A stretch of DNA of 64,000 bases from NCBI GenBank assembly GCA_026214975.1, contig CM047806.1, forward strand, positions 104,603,345 to 104,667,344. Direction: 5' to 3'. Of this stretch, positions 11,251 through 24,598 are shown in pieces (position 1 is the first letter of the stretch; every line of letters begins with the position of its first letter). The DNA comes from Gentiana macrophylla (taxonomy: Eukaryota; Streptophyta; Magnoliopsida; Gentianales; Gentianaceae). Under the pieces are notes generated by a model. That model worked only from the letters and a program-made list of their open reading frames with translations, had not been told where the DNA came from and ran no database searches. Made by a program: the position numbers and the translations under genes.

Positions 11251-11836
11251 TCCTCCCTCAAACGTTGCCGGGGTTGGAGGCAACGTTTGCCGTCAATGAA
11301 GAAGATGATTGGTTTTTTTGACACCCACGCTTTTATTTCTTCTCTCTTGCTTTCTTTTCGCTTTTCGGTTCTTGGCTTTTAGGCTGTGGCTTTTTTTTTT
11401 GTTGTTGTTGTTGTTGTCGTCTCCAAATGAAATTCTTGCATTAATAGATCCGTCTTTTGCATTTGCATCCTAAAAATAGAGATAAGATGGATGCCGAAAA
11501 AATAAAATAAAGATGCTATATTTTTTGAATTAATTTTTTTGGAAAAAAAGGGATACGAAAGAGAAAGCATTCGAAGCTTTATTTGGACCGGGACAATGCT
11601 TGGAAAAATAAAAAAAATAACAAGTTTCTTCGGAATCATCTTTTTCTTTTCTTTCTTTCTTTTTTATATTATATTTGACGGGGGGACGATTTTTGAAGCA
11701 AACAAACTATACTTGCAATTTTTTTTTTATTTTTTTTTTATGATACCCTAAGATGCAGTACCAAAAAAAAGGGGTTGTTCAAATTATGTATGAAATCAGA
11801 CTTTTTTTTCTCGAAAAATTCAGAAAAATTGAATGA

Positions 11837-12043
11837 TGTTATAAAACTAAGAAGATAATGGAGGAAGAACAAGAGGAAATGCAAGTATAGAAGAAGGGAA
11901 AATTGCTTGTGTCTTATTCCAATAGTATAAGAAGGTATTTATAGTAGAGATTATAATGTGAACACAATAATCTGAATTAATCTCAAATCTACGTAAATCA
12001 ATCAGAATAATAGATAATCCATCAATGATATTATTTCATAACA
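11837..12043 (-). repeat. LTR of copia B, 3' copy
   Basis: 207 bp, nearly identical to 24345-24550. A TATAAATA-like promoter motif (minus strand) lies near 11935-11943. Confidence 0.9.
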
Positions 12044-12184
12044 CTCCCCCTTGAATATCTATTATTAAAAATACAACAGATATGATATGCCTCATTAAAA
12101 CCTTACTAAGAAAAACCCAGTGGGAAAAAAAACTTAGTTAAAGAAAAAGAGTACATATTTATCTGTTTGATTACTCCCCCTGAA

Positions 12185-12482
12185 CCAAGCACCAATTTAG
12201 ATATTTCAATTGCAGCATCCCAATGCTTTTCACTGGTATTTCAAATGTTGCAGTCGACAATGTCTTAATAAATAATTATGCTGGATTATCAGTTGACCGT
12301 ATCTGTTGCACATCAATCTCCTCATTCTTTTGCAAATCATGAGTAAAGAAGAACTTGGGTGAAATATGTTTTGTTCTATCCCCATTAATATAGTCCAATT
12401 CAATTGAGATATGCAAGATGCATTGTCTTCGTATAGTCTTGATTAAATGATTTTCATTCTCATCATACAGACAATGTCTCAA
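12185..12482 (-). pseudogene. copia RNase H C-terminal remnant (element B)
   Basis: The minus-strand frame reads GDRTKHISPKFFFTHDLQK, then DVQQIRSTDNPA, an in-frame stop at 12276-12278, then TLSTATFE and KSIGMLQLKYLN. In intact copia polyproteins this C-terminal region reads IRSSDNLADLFTK followed by LPTATFE and IGMRRLKDL. The order and spacing match that segment, with a stop in the middle and several changed residues. It is not functional. Confidence 0.8.
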
Positions 12483-15400
12483 TGAATAAATGGTAGAATC
12501 GATTGTCTCGATCGTAGTTGCATAACGTATATGTCATGTACTATTAACTTTGTTAGAAAAACCCAGTGGGAAAAAAAACTAGACAAGGTAAATAGTTCAT
12601 GTCATATGCGTTTCTATGTGTTGCAATCGACCGCCTCATTAAAACCTTTCATGAGAAAACCCTTTGGGAAAAACTTGGTTAAAGGGAAAAAGAGTACAAT
12701 CATTGGTTTTAAGACCAAATCCACACAAAAGTTTTGAAGTTGTCGCTCTTCCTGACGACAACTATCTTTCAAATGTACGCATTCCAGTATTATAAAACTT
12801 ATTATCCAAAACCGATGTAGGAATAATCTTAGTGAACAAATCTATTAGATTGTCACTAGAGCGTACTTTTGCATATCACTCTCTTTTAGAGTTTATTGGA
12901 TAATCGAATGTAGGGGCTAATAAGTGTCATTCCCACTACTCACTTGTGCAACACATGCAGCACAATCAACACTGTAATCAGCTAAATAATGGGGGAAGTA
13001 ATATAATTGAAATTTGAATGCATATATTTCCACTATCATGCATCGTAATTCCTTAAAATTTATGACATTAACCATGCATTAATTATATATATTCCTTTCT
13101 CAATAGAAATCTACTCAACTGGTCATACTACATTCAACATGAATGTTAATGACCTTAACCATATGCATGTTGAGATTGTCATATTAATTCATTTTTAAAA
13201 TCCACCAAGGATTTTCATATCAATATTAATGTCCAACGACCCATAAATATACCGTCATGACATAATGTTACTGTCAGATATATTAGTTAGCGGAACATTA
13301 TATTATCTATAATGGGAGAATATATTTGATCATTAACAAACAAATATTTCCAATTCAAGCTCAATCTCAATTGCATATTTTATTTTTTACCTAGTCTGAG
13401 TATTTCTGACACTCTGCTGATGACTTAGGTACTGGATCCAGATATTATAATAGCAATTAAAGAGGCAAATATGTCGTCGGCGACTATTATATTTTATTAT
13501 AAAATTTTCCCATAAACTCATTGCTAATTCGATATTAGCATAAACCAAATCCTTATCAATGTATGGATTGGTTGTTCCGCAACCCCAATATTTAATCATC
13601 TATCGCACGTGCAGTTTTATTTTGGGGTTTTCGTCTTCAAGACGAATCTCTTCGAGATATTTCATTAGTGACTTAATATCAATATTGAATTCACTAACCG
13701 CGGATTTTATGATTTACACCGATCGGTGTTCTACGTTTCCGGCATAGATATATAATCAATTAAATTGGTGCATTTATAAATAGTCACTCTTTTATGTTGA
13801 GTAAAAAGATCTGGCATATTACTTGCTAAGCACTGCAAGTTAAAATATTTTCGCAATTCAGTTTAACTGATGCGTGGAAGATCTTTTATCTTTATAAAAT
13901 TTCTCGGCATTCTTTAATTCTAACATGGAGTTTTCTTTATCTCCCCCTAATGCCGAGAATCGATTTTCATCAAACATGTTGCACCGAGCTATACATTGAT
14001 GCTCTTTTATTCGCTTCAAGCGATTTACACATTTAAAACATAGTGGTTTCATTAAATATCTCATTCCATGAGATTTTTTTTTTTGAAAATATTATCTCTC
14101 TTGCGCTTTATATACCACTATGTGATTTCAGATTCTTCAAGAATCGTTCAAATTATACATCATATGTAGGGAAATTACTCGAACAAGACATTGAGCTTTT
14201 GGTTCATTTCTCCTTTTTGCTCAGAAAATATTTGATGTATGTAAAATGTACATAAAATCTACCCTTCATGGGTTTGATATCAATAAATGATATGTGAACT
14301 CATAGTTCATTTATGTCGAAGTTTGTCACGAGATATAATTTATATTGGGTTTTCCTCCCCTCATTCTCGGACAACATTTTTCATAATCGATATGTCGAAA
14401 ATTCGCAATAACCCGCGACGGATTCAACATTTTAATGTGAGATCCTCTTATGCGGATATCAACAAATTTCTTCTATATTTTTCAATTTGTGGAAAATTTT
14501 TGTCTCATATAGAGATATTATATCCGTTCACAATTATAGATACAATATATCGAGTTATACCAATCTTCTTGAATCACTATCCCAATTCTAGTGGGATTCT
14601 CACATAAAGAATGTTTATAACCACAATATTCAGAATCACTATATGCATCTTAAATACTTAATTTTGTCACATTCATTTCACAGAATGACTGTGATGCATC
14701 TCATATAATATGATACATATATCATTGTTTTAAATGATGCATGTAGTATCAGTCACATTCTCTTCGTGGAATGGTCATATATCATTATTTTCAAACACAT
14801 TGTTTATACACATTTCACCGGGAAATAGAATATAAAGCAAATATTTCAATCTCGATATAACACCCATATTACTCAAAAAAATCGAGACTTGAGAGAGCAT
14901 ATGGCTTTATTTCAAACAATTTTGTTTCAATATAGCACTTGCATGTTGCATTACCATTTGCATCTCTCATTAATTCTTTTGAAAACTTGTTTCTCAATAT
15001 AATGTGCGGGTCGCACTATCGATGAGGCATTTTAATTGCTCTCATGTTTCGACTCCATTTCTTCCTTAGAACGAAATGAGCAATTAGTTTTTTCAAAATA
15101 TAACAATTGTCACATAATATAAATGAATTACAATGATTAATTATTTTAAATAGAAAATTATATTATGTATCAGTTCAAGCAAATCAAATTGATATTGTAA
15201 ATGCTAGTGGATCCGAGAGACAATTATCCTGTATTACAATTCGTGAATCAATCATTGTGAATAATTTCACTCACCAATAAAGCACCATAATATGTTGTCA
15301 TATTCATTCTTATCACAACTAGACAACAAATTTTGAATATGATAATAACATAGAGTAAATGTGCCTTACAATCAAAGACTATATACATCGTATTCATTTT

Positions 15401-17308
15401 TAAAAACGTAGGTTGAATATTTTGTAATAAAGATAAGTATAAATAATCACATTAATGATTATCACTACTCTTACAATAATCATGCAAAATAAAATCTTTT
15501 CATTGAATAACCAAATATGATTTTAATTATTAAAATTAATGCAAGCACTTTTGCCAAAAATTCAATGAATGCATTAATTGCCTCAATGATCATGCAATTA
15601 TTGTAAGTTTATGGGTAATATAAATCAAATTAGCTAAATGATACGACAATATCATGTTCTTATTTTTCATATCATATCAACTTTATAGTGAGAAATATAT
15701 TGCTAAATTATAAAGCAACGTATAAAACATTCTCACATCGTATCAAATAAAGATCATATATGCGCACAACATAAGTGATTAACACAACTACGTACACAAT
15801 CATGTGAAATATAATCTATTTAATTTTAACTATTTAAAATGACTTTAACTAATATGAATATGATCGCAAAAGTAATATACACGTTGATTAATCCAGCGAT
15901 TGAGAATCATATATTATTATTATGGCAAATAACAAGATTTACTTACCAAAAATACACGATGATACAATTATTTTCCTTTTTTCTTTTTGACGAAAACTAG
16001 TCAAACGTATCAATTATACACAATCGATAAAATAAAATTCCAAAGCTACTATATATATCACAAAATACTTTAGCCGTATCAAAATAAGGCCAAGACAAGA
16101 AACAATTTATTTATTAATAAACGATGCTTAAGTTTAAATGCATCGTATAAACAATTTCTGTAAATCGCCACAAACTCTGACATGTGGCGTAATCTTCTAA
16201 AAGATTACTTTGTTTCTTGTCATGATTATTGTTTTAATCATATAAAAATAATTTTGTGAGGACTGTATCAACCATGTCCTCCTCCACTACCGTAACCAAA
16301 TATTTCCAAATATTTATAAATTGAGTCACGTTATTTATAAATTATGAACTCTCATAATTCGGTCGGGAATCATTAGTCATATCTATGGTGACTCATTATT
16401 TACTTTCATGTATAATTCCACATTCAGTGGATTGTTATTTTTCATTCATGATACGAAATCATAATCAATTTCATATACATCATAAATTACTTTGATCGAT
16501 ATTGCTGCTTCAGGAGCATATCATCATGATAAAAATTGATTTAATTTTTCATCGATTATGGTCATGAAATCTCATGATATATTCAGTAGATTTCTTATCT
16601 CTGAATTTCAGATCACTCGTGGAACATGTCTTTCTTTATGGACTTTGGGTCCTAATTTATTTATATGAATGACATGTCTGTACCTTTTTTTTTTCTCTTT
16701 GAATTGCAAATTCACTTTCATGATATTTCGACATGTCTGAAATTTATCTATGTGAAATTTATATTCACTTTCATCGGTTTTTGACATGCCCACTTATGTG
16801 AATTTTATATTCACTTTTACGAGCTTTCTATTTTCATATGGATTTCTGATCCATTATATGCTCGTTTCAAATATTGATCAACTTCATTTGATCATACCTC
16901 CTTTTTTCAATTTGCACAAAAGACTAACTCTTTTGTCTAAGGAATATAGCCATCAAGGCTTAATATCACCGATGAGTATTACTAATATCTTTTTCTTACA
17001 TGGTATTGACTTGATCCATCATGATTTGATGATGTCAATACCACTAGCATCAATATTACATATATCTATAAAATAATAGAATTGATCACGATAAATAATT
17101 TAAATAAATCAAATTTTTACCTTAATGTTTACCTGTATCGAGATGTGTAGATATAAAATATATCAATTGATCGACTTGAGTCCTTCTGGCAATCTATTAA
17201 TGGTGATTCTTGTGGGGGGGGGGGGGGGTTTCTTTTCTCGAAGGTTGCCAAACTTCATCAAAACAATTTTGATGATTTGAGACGTGGTTAGAGACTCGTG
17301 ATGATAAC
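12483..17308 (-). pseudogene. decayed interior of copia B
   Basis: About 4.8 kb of AT-rich sequence between the RNase H remnant and the leader. Minus-strand frames are full of stops and no integrase or reverse transcriptase motif survives that I can recognise. A 15-16 base G-run lies at 17214-17228. The leader word GAGACTCGTGATGATAAC ends at 17308, where D is inserted. Confidence 0.55.
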
Positions 17309-18760
17309 TGTTAAGGGTGATTTTATACGTTTTATAAGGATATATTTTATATCAATTTCCCCCATATGTGGATGTTTTTCATAGAAATCGAGCTTTATAT
17401 TGAAATATTGAGCAAGTGATGTTTTCAATGGGTTCGTTGCAAAATTGTATGATTTATGTGTAAAATTGATGGTTTTATATTGATTTGGAAGATACTACAT
17501 TTTTGCAATGTTTTGATGTGTTGTAGGTACGTGTTTGATGCTTAAATGAATATCAAAAAGAGATAAGAGTCGGATTTAATTGATGAAAAAGAGATAAGGA
17601 TGGAATTGGCTAGAAGAAAAGAGATAGAGTTGAAGATTTCGAATTTGGATCTAGTCGAATCAAGGCCCAAGTCCCGTCAGTGGTGGATGGCGCCCAAGAG
17701 GAGAAATCGAATGTAGAGTTTGGACGCTGAGTGAATGAGCGTCTGCCCTAGTGTCCAGAGCAGCTGGACGAGCATCCAGAAAGTCGGACGGGCGTCCTTA
17801 AGCCGACATAGCAGCAGCCGCCTTACTTTTCTATAAATACCAGCGCGATTTCAACCCTAAGACACACATTATTGATACATTATTGAGACCTATTGATACA
17901 CAATCATTAGGAGAAAACCCTAGCGGCCTGACCCTCCAGGCAGGGAGGTGGGGTTGCGATTTTTCTTGTTTCTTTTCCGTTTTATTTCTGTTTTGCTGCT
18001 GCGTTTTATGCTCAACGCTTGGGGCTGAACATGTTCAAACGATTTGAATCTTTTCCATCAGGTTTTTCTATTTCCAATCTGAGTTTATGTTGTGATTTTA
18101 ATTCAAAGTTGTATCTTTTCCATGATTATTTGTTTATGCAATCAATATCGAAAGATGTATTGTTTATTGATGTTTACCATATGACGAGAGTCGGTGTAAA
18201 CCTTAGATCACCATAGGAAAGATGGGATTTTTAACCTTGACATAACGAGAGTTGATAGGTTAGATTTCTAGGTTGCTAGATTGAGAGATCTTACACCTTG
18301 TTTTGATAGCGTCAATCTTATATATCGAGAGATGAGAGATTGATAGGCGAATTACCTACGAGAGTAAGAATTCATACCTTTGATAGGTGAACCACAACCT
18401 TAATTAAATCATCACAAGATACTTTAGAGAGGAAATAGAGGGTTGCGGGATCGGTGGATTATTGTTTGTTCATTGTTTAATCACCATGATCATCTTCTTG
18501 TTTACTTTATAGTTTATAGTTTAGATTTCGTTTTCGCTTTTATCCTTCCTGGCTTTGGACTGACAATCCTCTGTCCAGTTTATTTTATCGTTTTTAGTTT
18601 CGTTTTAGTAGTAACAACCTTAGGAAAATTAATGAGCTAGATACCCCGATTCCCTGTGATCGACTCCGGTATTAATCGCTATGCTACGATCCCTACACTT
18701 GGGGAATACCGGATTTATAAATTTTATTACTTATTGTTTTGTTAGATAAAATCCGTGACA
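17309..18760 (+). repeat. 5' LTR of gypsy-like D
   Basis: 1452 bp. A TATA-like CTATAAATACC lies at 17831-17841. Long parts match the 3' LTR base for base, but 17690-17830 differs strongly from its partner at 23225-23400. Confidence 0.9.
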
Positions 18761-18766
18761 AGTTTT

Positions 18767-18781
18767 TGGCGCCGTTGCCGG
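18767..18781 (+). promoter_or_regulatory. primer-binding site of D
   Basis: TGGCGCCGTTGCCGG, six bases after the LTR end. This is the usual primer site of Athila/Tat-type plant gypsy elements, where a tRNA 3' end starts minus-strand DNA synthesis. Confidence 0.85.
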
Positions 18782-18817
18782 ATCCGTGACAAGTTTTTGA
18801 ACGCCCGTCCATCCAAC

Positions 18818-19112
18818 TAGGGGTGGCAAAAATCCCGTTTTTCCCGACCCGACCCGATTTCCGACCCGTTCCCGACCCGTATAATCCCGACCCGAATTGA
18901 TCCCGACCCGAAAATTCGGGAATTTACCCGACCCGAATTAATACGGGAATGGGATCGGGTTCAAAACTCGATCGAAAAAATCCCGATCCCGACCCGAATT
19001 TGTATTTTTTAATTTTTTATTTTATTAATATACTTATTTAATATATATATATTAAATACTTATTTAATACATATAAATATGTATATATATAATACTTATA
19101 TATATTTATATA

Positions 19113-19176
<64 letters not shown>

Positions 19177-19792
19177 ATCTGAATACCACCCATATAAATA
19201 CCCTCATCCCACATTTTACCCTTAACCTAAAGAAAAACTCGCTTGCCGCTTGCCCGCTCCGGACCTTGACTCTGTTGCTCAGATTCGCCGCCGATCGTTG
19301 TCTTCTCCGACCACTTTCAATCGGTAATTATTTATCTCGATTTAGAGATCACGATTCTTTACTTCAAGTCTTCAATTTTCTATCTCATTTTTTTCCTCAT
19401 GATTTCACACGATTTACTAGCTATTTATGGATTTAGTGTTTCATTACTCTGGGAGATAAGTCAAATTGTTCATCGAATTGGGATTGAAGATTATTTTTCC
19501 GGTATTTTTTAATTCTAATTTGATTGTTTTAACTTTTAATTTTGATGTATGACTATGAACTATGATCAAGTTATTGTCGTCCTTTTTATATAAAAATATG
19601 AATATATTTTAAGATCATATATTCGGGAAATTCATTCCCGACCTTCCGGGATCCCGAATATCCGGGATCCCGATTTTCGGGATCCCGAATTTATCGGGAA
19701 CGGGTCCGGGAAGAAAAATAGAATCCCGAATCGAATCGGGTCGGGATCGGAAAGGTGTGTTACGGGACGGGTCCCGACCCGATGCCACCCTA
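18818..19792. mobile_element. hAT-like non-autonomous element E
   Basis: The left end is TAGGGGTGGCAAAAATCCCG and the right end is its inverted partner, reading TAGGGTGGCATCGGGTCGGG on the other strand. An 8-bp target duplication, CATCCAAC, is perfect (18810-18817 and 19793-19800), which is the hAT signature. Both subterminal zones are filled with GACCCG/CGGGTC words. Around 19230-19330 the sequence is GC-rich and resembles a 5' leader, but no transposase reading frame follows. An (AT)n run occupies about 19118-19170. Confidence 0.88.
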
Positions 19793-19800
19793 CATCCAAC

Positions 19801-22800
19801 CCCACTTATTCTGGATATGCTTTTACAGAACCCGCCCTTCAAACCGTCCAGTTCATAAATCCCAGACCAGACACCCGTCCATACACATGAACGGCCGTCC
19901 AACCACCCAGTTTTTTTAAAATGTTAAGGGTTTGTGCTGAATATAGTAATAAGAATTTGCATTCTTTCACCCCTGACTTGGATGCTTTACTTTAAGCCTC
20001 TGTGGTCTTTTCCATCTATTGCGGTCCATGTTAGAGTGACTGTTTGTGTTTCGAATGCGTTCTTGTTGTGGCATGGCTTTATCTTACACACCCATTTACC
20101 TCTCGATTCTTGGGATGCACTTATAAGAGGTGTCATGAAATTCATTCACACACACTTAGTTGTTTTATTAGTTGAGTGTTAGGTAAGTCGTGATTGTGAG
20201 ATGCTTAGTTCAAATTTTTCTTAACTTGATTTTTAATGCTTTATTTGACGCGGATATTTTCATACGAGCTTCTGTGGCTAATTATTTTTACGTAGATGTT
20301 CTGAACTTTCATGTTTACATCTTTCCATCTACGGTTCCATGTTAAATAATTGATGATTCATCCATGCATGTTATAGTTAATGTCGGTTCTCGTATGCTAT
20401 AACTGTTCTTATTGTTATTTAGTAGCTAATGTCGGTTTCGTATGCTACATATCGTTGTGATGAATCCTGTGAGCTTTGAGACCTATGTGCTTTCTTGTTA
20501 TTTTTGTAACTCATATGGGTAGCTACTGTCGGTTTTCCGTTGCTACTATCTTTGGCTTATGAGTTATATCTGTTTAGTATAGCTAATGTTGGTTCTCCAT
20601 AATGCTATCACTTTTGATGAGTCTCTTAAAGCGCGTCACACTGCGCATATAATGAATAGTACTTGTCGTTTATAAATGAATTGTCATTATTTGGTAGACG
20701 TTTATTATATACATGTCGTGTTGCAAATGAGTGGGCTAGTTTTCTTTCTTTTATTTTTGCATATCATTTAGATGCATATCATTTAATTGCATATCATGTA
20801 GATTGCATTGTAATATATTTTCATGTAGTTGCACCTAGCCTACTATTTTGTAATGGTCCATGTATATGTTCCATCTTTATATGATTAATTTTTATATACA
20901 TGCTTCATTATTCGACTTGGATGTTTTATTGTGAGCCTCTGTGGCCTTTGTATTAGCGTAGATGTCCTGTTCTTTCACCGTTATGGTTTTCTTTCCATCT
21001 ATTGCAGTCCATGTTGAGTAATTCACCTAGCTAGATGTGATTCCAATTTGATTTATGCTGTTCCTTTTGTCGTCTATCTAGGGTGTTAGGGTTGTTAACG
21101 GCACGTCTACACTTCACATGGCAAGCTTCTGTGGCTTTGCATAATCGAATTTTGTTGCGCTTCTGTGGCGTTATTGAGTAGATGTTTATATATTTGACCT
21201 CGCTTAGATTAGGGCGATATCTATGGAATTAGTTGGGCTAGTTTATTTTCTTTATTTTTGTTTTGCCTTTTTAGTTTAATTGCATATCATTTAGTTGCAT
21301 TGTATTTTATTCTGTTTTTTCTTTTTATTTTTTTTATTTATCTTTTTAGTGCACCTAGCCCTGCTACTCTGTAGTGTCCTCTATCATCATCATGTAAGCC
21401 TTAACGCGCATTTACACTTTCAATTGGAGTTTGATATTTCTCTATGCACATGTTGGTCCATATTTGTATTGTAAGCTTCTGTGGCTTTATATTTGACGCT
21501 TAGGTGTCCTGTACTTTCCCCGTGTGGTAATTTTTCCATCTGAGCAATTATATCATGTGCTTACTTCTTGTCTTTCCTTATATTTTATATTCCCCCGTGT
21601 TCCCCGAGATACTGCCATGTTTTTCAAGTGGTGCGAGGGTATTTTTTATTTATTCTTGTTAAGCTAGCCTTGGAAGTGAATCTGGAAAGGAATACCTATG
21701 ACATCTCGTGCCTCGGAAACGCAGATCGATTATCTTTCCTTCTTCATCCAATCTTCATATCATTACCAAATCAGCTAAGTTCTTTTATCTTTTCTTTAAT
21801 TCTGCACAACATGAGGACATGTTGTGATTTAAGTGTGGAGGAGGGGAATGGTTTATGTGTATCTATACATTTGCTTAATTCATTATGTTTCTATGCAAAA
21901 TGAGCTAGAATTTTCAAAAAAATTCGACATTTTTGTTTTTGTTTTGTCCCGAGTAGGCAATTCAATTCAATGTTCGTTATTTTTATAGTCATCCAAGCTA
22001 TATATCATATGTTTGATAAGTTAGTCATTTCACCTGCGATCTATTTTTCACGAGCCATAGTGAATGATGAGCTATAATATAAAGCTGTACCCCTTTTTGG
22101 ACGAGTGATTTCTGATTTTCTTATAAGTCATGTGCTTAGTGCTACGTACATATCTTGAGATGTATGATAGTTTGTATTTAGATCCGGAGTATGTTATACT
22201 GTGAATATCTAAGGTTTGAATGTGATAAGTAACACGTAACTTATTGTCAAATGAAAAAGTTGAAAAATATGAAGTAATTTGGGTGTGTCGGAAGCTAGTC
22301 GATGATTTGAGTGCGGTAGGGCGTACCACGTATGTCTTATACCACTATGATGACTAAAAGCTCACGACGAATGGAAGAAGTCGCCTTATGATTGGAGTAA
22401 GGTAGGGTATATCTCGAATATCCTATTCGCGCTATGATGAGAGGCAACAAACTCATTCTGATGTGTGTTTAAAAGTGAGATAGTTGAATCAACTAGTGAA
22501 TCGGTATGAAATGAATATAAGACTAAGTTATCGTCTATCTTATCCCCAGTAGAAACTGATGGATATGTTGTAGGGATTATCCTCTGAGTATTTCAGAAAG
22601 GCCCTGGATATATTCGATCATTCTTTTCGGGATATTTTACGATTGTAGGGTACATCTTATGAGTGTCATTTATTGCTAGTCTACGAGGGGGTATTAGCTA
22701 GTTTTGCTTTGAGTTTCTCAAGTTTGGACTTAGTGGAAGTTTTCTATGGCTTTGCACACACACAGTGGTGAACTTCTGATTTATTGAATCTATGCTATAT

Positions 22801-22865
22801 TGTCTGAGATGTCTGTCTTTGTTCCGAGCCTTGGTTTCGTTTTGTTTTGCTCGGGACGAGCAAAA
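19801..22865 (+). other. non-coding interior of D with degenerate internal repeats
   Basis: No reading frame is convincing. Phrases recur at irregular spacing: TTCTGTGGC or CTCTGTGGC (near 20000, 20270, 20936, 21127, 21160, 21477), CTTTCCATCTATTGC variants (20010, 20993) and GTCGGTTCTCGTATGC variants (20384, 20430, 20530). This looks like the long spacer found between pol and the 3' LTR of Athila-like elements, diversified by old tandem duplication. Confidence 0.6.
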
Positions 22866-22882
22866 GCTAAGTGTGGGGGAGT

Positions 22883-24338
22883 TGTTAAGGGTGATTTTAT
22901 ACGTTTTATAAGGATATATTTTATATCAATTTCCCTCATATGTGGATGTTTTTCATAGAAATCGAGCTTTATATTGAAATATTGAGCAAGTGATGTTTTC
23001 AATGGGTTCGTTGCAAAATTGTATGATTTATGTGTAAAATTGATGGTTTTATATTGTTTTGGAAGATACTACATTTTGCAATGTTTTGATGTGTTGTAGG
23101 TACGTGTTTGATGCTTAAATGAAGATCAAAAAGAGATAAGATTCGGATTTAATTGATGAAAAAGAGATAAGGATGGAATTGGCTAGAAGAAAAGAGATAG
23201 AGTTGAAGATTTTAATTTGGATCTATTTGAATGGCGCCCAAGTCCCGTCCAGTGGTGGATCAAGGCGTCCAAAGAGGTGGATCAAGCGCCCAAGAGGAGA
23301 AATCGAGCGAGAGTTTGGACGCCCGAGTGAACAGCGTCGCTCTAGCGTCAGAGGCGGTGGACGAGCGCCCTAAGCCGACATATAGCGGCCATGCCACTTT
23401 ACTTTTCTATAAATACGGTAGCGATTTCAACCCTAAGACACATATTATTGATACATTATTGAGACCTATTGATACATAATCATTAGGAGAAAACCCTAGG
23501 CGGCCCTAGCCCCCTTAGGAGGAAAGTGGGGTTGCGATTTTTCTTGTTTCTTTTCCGTTTTATTTCGTTTCTTTCTTTGCATTTTATGCTCAACGCAGAA
23601 ATTTGAACATGTTCAAACGATTTGAATCTTTTCCATCAGTTTTTCTATTTCCAACTGAGTTTATGTTGTGATTTTAATTCAAAGTTGTATCTTTTCCATG
23701 ATTATTTGTTTATGCAATCAATATCGAAAGATGTATTGTTTATTGATGTTTACCATATGACGAGTCGGTGTAAACCTTAGATCACCATAGGAAAGATGGG
23801 ATTTTTAACCTTGACATAACGAGAGTTGATAGGTTAGATTTCTAGGTTGCTAGATTGAGAGATCTTACACCTTGTTTTGATAAAGCGTCAATCTTATATA
23901 TCGAGAGATGAGAGATTGATAAAGCGAATTACCTACTTAGAGTAGGAATTCATACCTTTGATAGGTGAACCACAACCTTAATTAAATCATCACAAGATAC
24001 TTTAGAGAGGAAATAGAGGGTTGCGGGATCGGTGGATTATTGTTTGTTCATTGTTTAATCACCATGATCATCTTCTTGTTTACTTTATAGTTTATAGTTT
24101 AGATTTCGTTTTCGCTTTTATCCTTCCTGACTTTGGACTGACAATCCTCTGTCCAGTTTATTTTATCGTTTTTAGTTTCGTTTTAGTAGTAACAACCTTA
24201 GGAAAATTAATGAGCTAGATACCCCGATTCCCTGTGATCGACTCCGGTATTAATCGATATGCTACGATCCCTACACTTGGGGAATACCGGATTTATAAAT
24301 TTTATTACTTGTTGTTTTGTTAGATAAAATCCGTGACA
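22883..24338 (+). repeat. 3' LTR of gypsy-like D
   Basis: 1456 bp, partner of 17309-18760. The polypurine tract ends directly before it. Its end abuts the target duplication ATAAC and then, one base later, the LTR of copia B. Confidence 0.9.
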
Positions 24339-24344
24339 ATAACG

Positions 24345-24550
24345 TGTTATAAAACTAAAAAGATAATGGAGGAAGAACAAGAGGAAATGCAAGTATAAAA
24401 GAAGGAAAATTGCTTGTGTCTTATTCCAATAGTATAAGAAGATATTTATAGTAGAGATTACAATGTGAACACAAAAATCTGAATTAATCTCAAATCTACG
24501 TAAATCAATCAGAATAATAGATAATCCATCAATGATATTATTTCATAACA
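24345..24550 (-). repeat. LTR of copia B, 5' copy
   Basis: 206 bp, TGTTATAAAACTA to TTTCATAACA, partner of 11837-12043. Target duplication AATGA follows at 24551-24555. Confidence 0.9.
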
Positions 24551-24598
24551 AATGAAACAACAAATTGAAATGATAGCGGAAGAGGGATCGGGCGAGGG

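Larger units (their letters stand above)
17309..24338 (+). mobile_element. Ty3/gypsy (Athila/Tat-like) non-autonomous element D
   Basis: LTRs of 1452 bp (17309-18760) and 1456 bp (22883-24338) begin TGTTAAGGGTG and end ATCCGTGACA. The 5-bp target duplication ATAAC is perfect (17304-17308 and 24339-24343). The primer-binding site TGGCGCCGTTGCCGG (18767-18781) follows the first LTR, and the polypurine tract GCTAAGTGTGGGGGAGT (22866-22882) precedes the second. This pairing is typical of Athila/Tat-type gypsy elements. The interior (about 4.1 kb, 975 bp of it the later insertion E) has no gag or pol, so it is non-autonomous. Confidence 0.9.
11837..24550 (-). mobile_element. Ty1/copia element B, degenerate
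   Basis: Short LTRs (11837-12043 and 24345-24550) begin TGTTATAAAACTA and end TTTCATAACA. The target duplication AATGA is perfect (11832-11836 and 24551-24555). The polypurine tract AAGGGGGAG (minus strand) abuts the left LTR at 12044. The leader next to the right LTR reads CGTTATCATCACGAGTC across the later insertion of D, resembling the TTATCAGCACGAG primer site of some plant copia elements. RNase H remnants lie at 12185-12482, next to the 3' LTR, as expected for copia gene order. The rest of pol and gag is too decayed to read. Confidence 0.87.

Noticed and set aside
18443..24218. Identical 65-codon frames at 18443-18640 and 24021-24218
   Set aside because: They are the same place in the two LTRs of D. 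Conservation reflects LTR identity, not coding.
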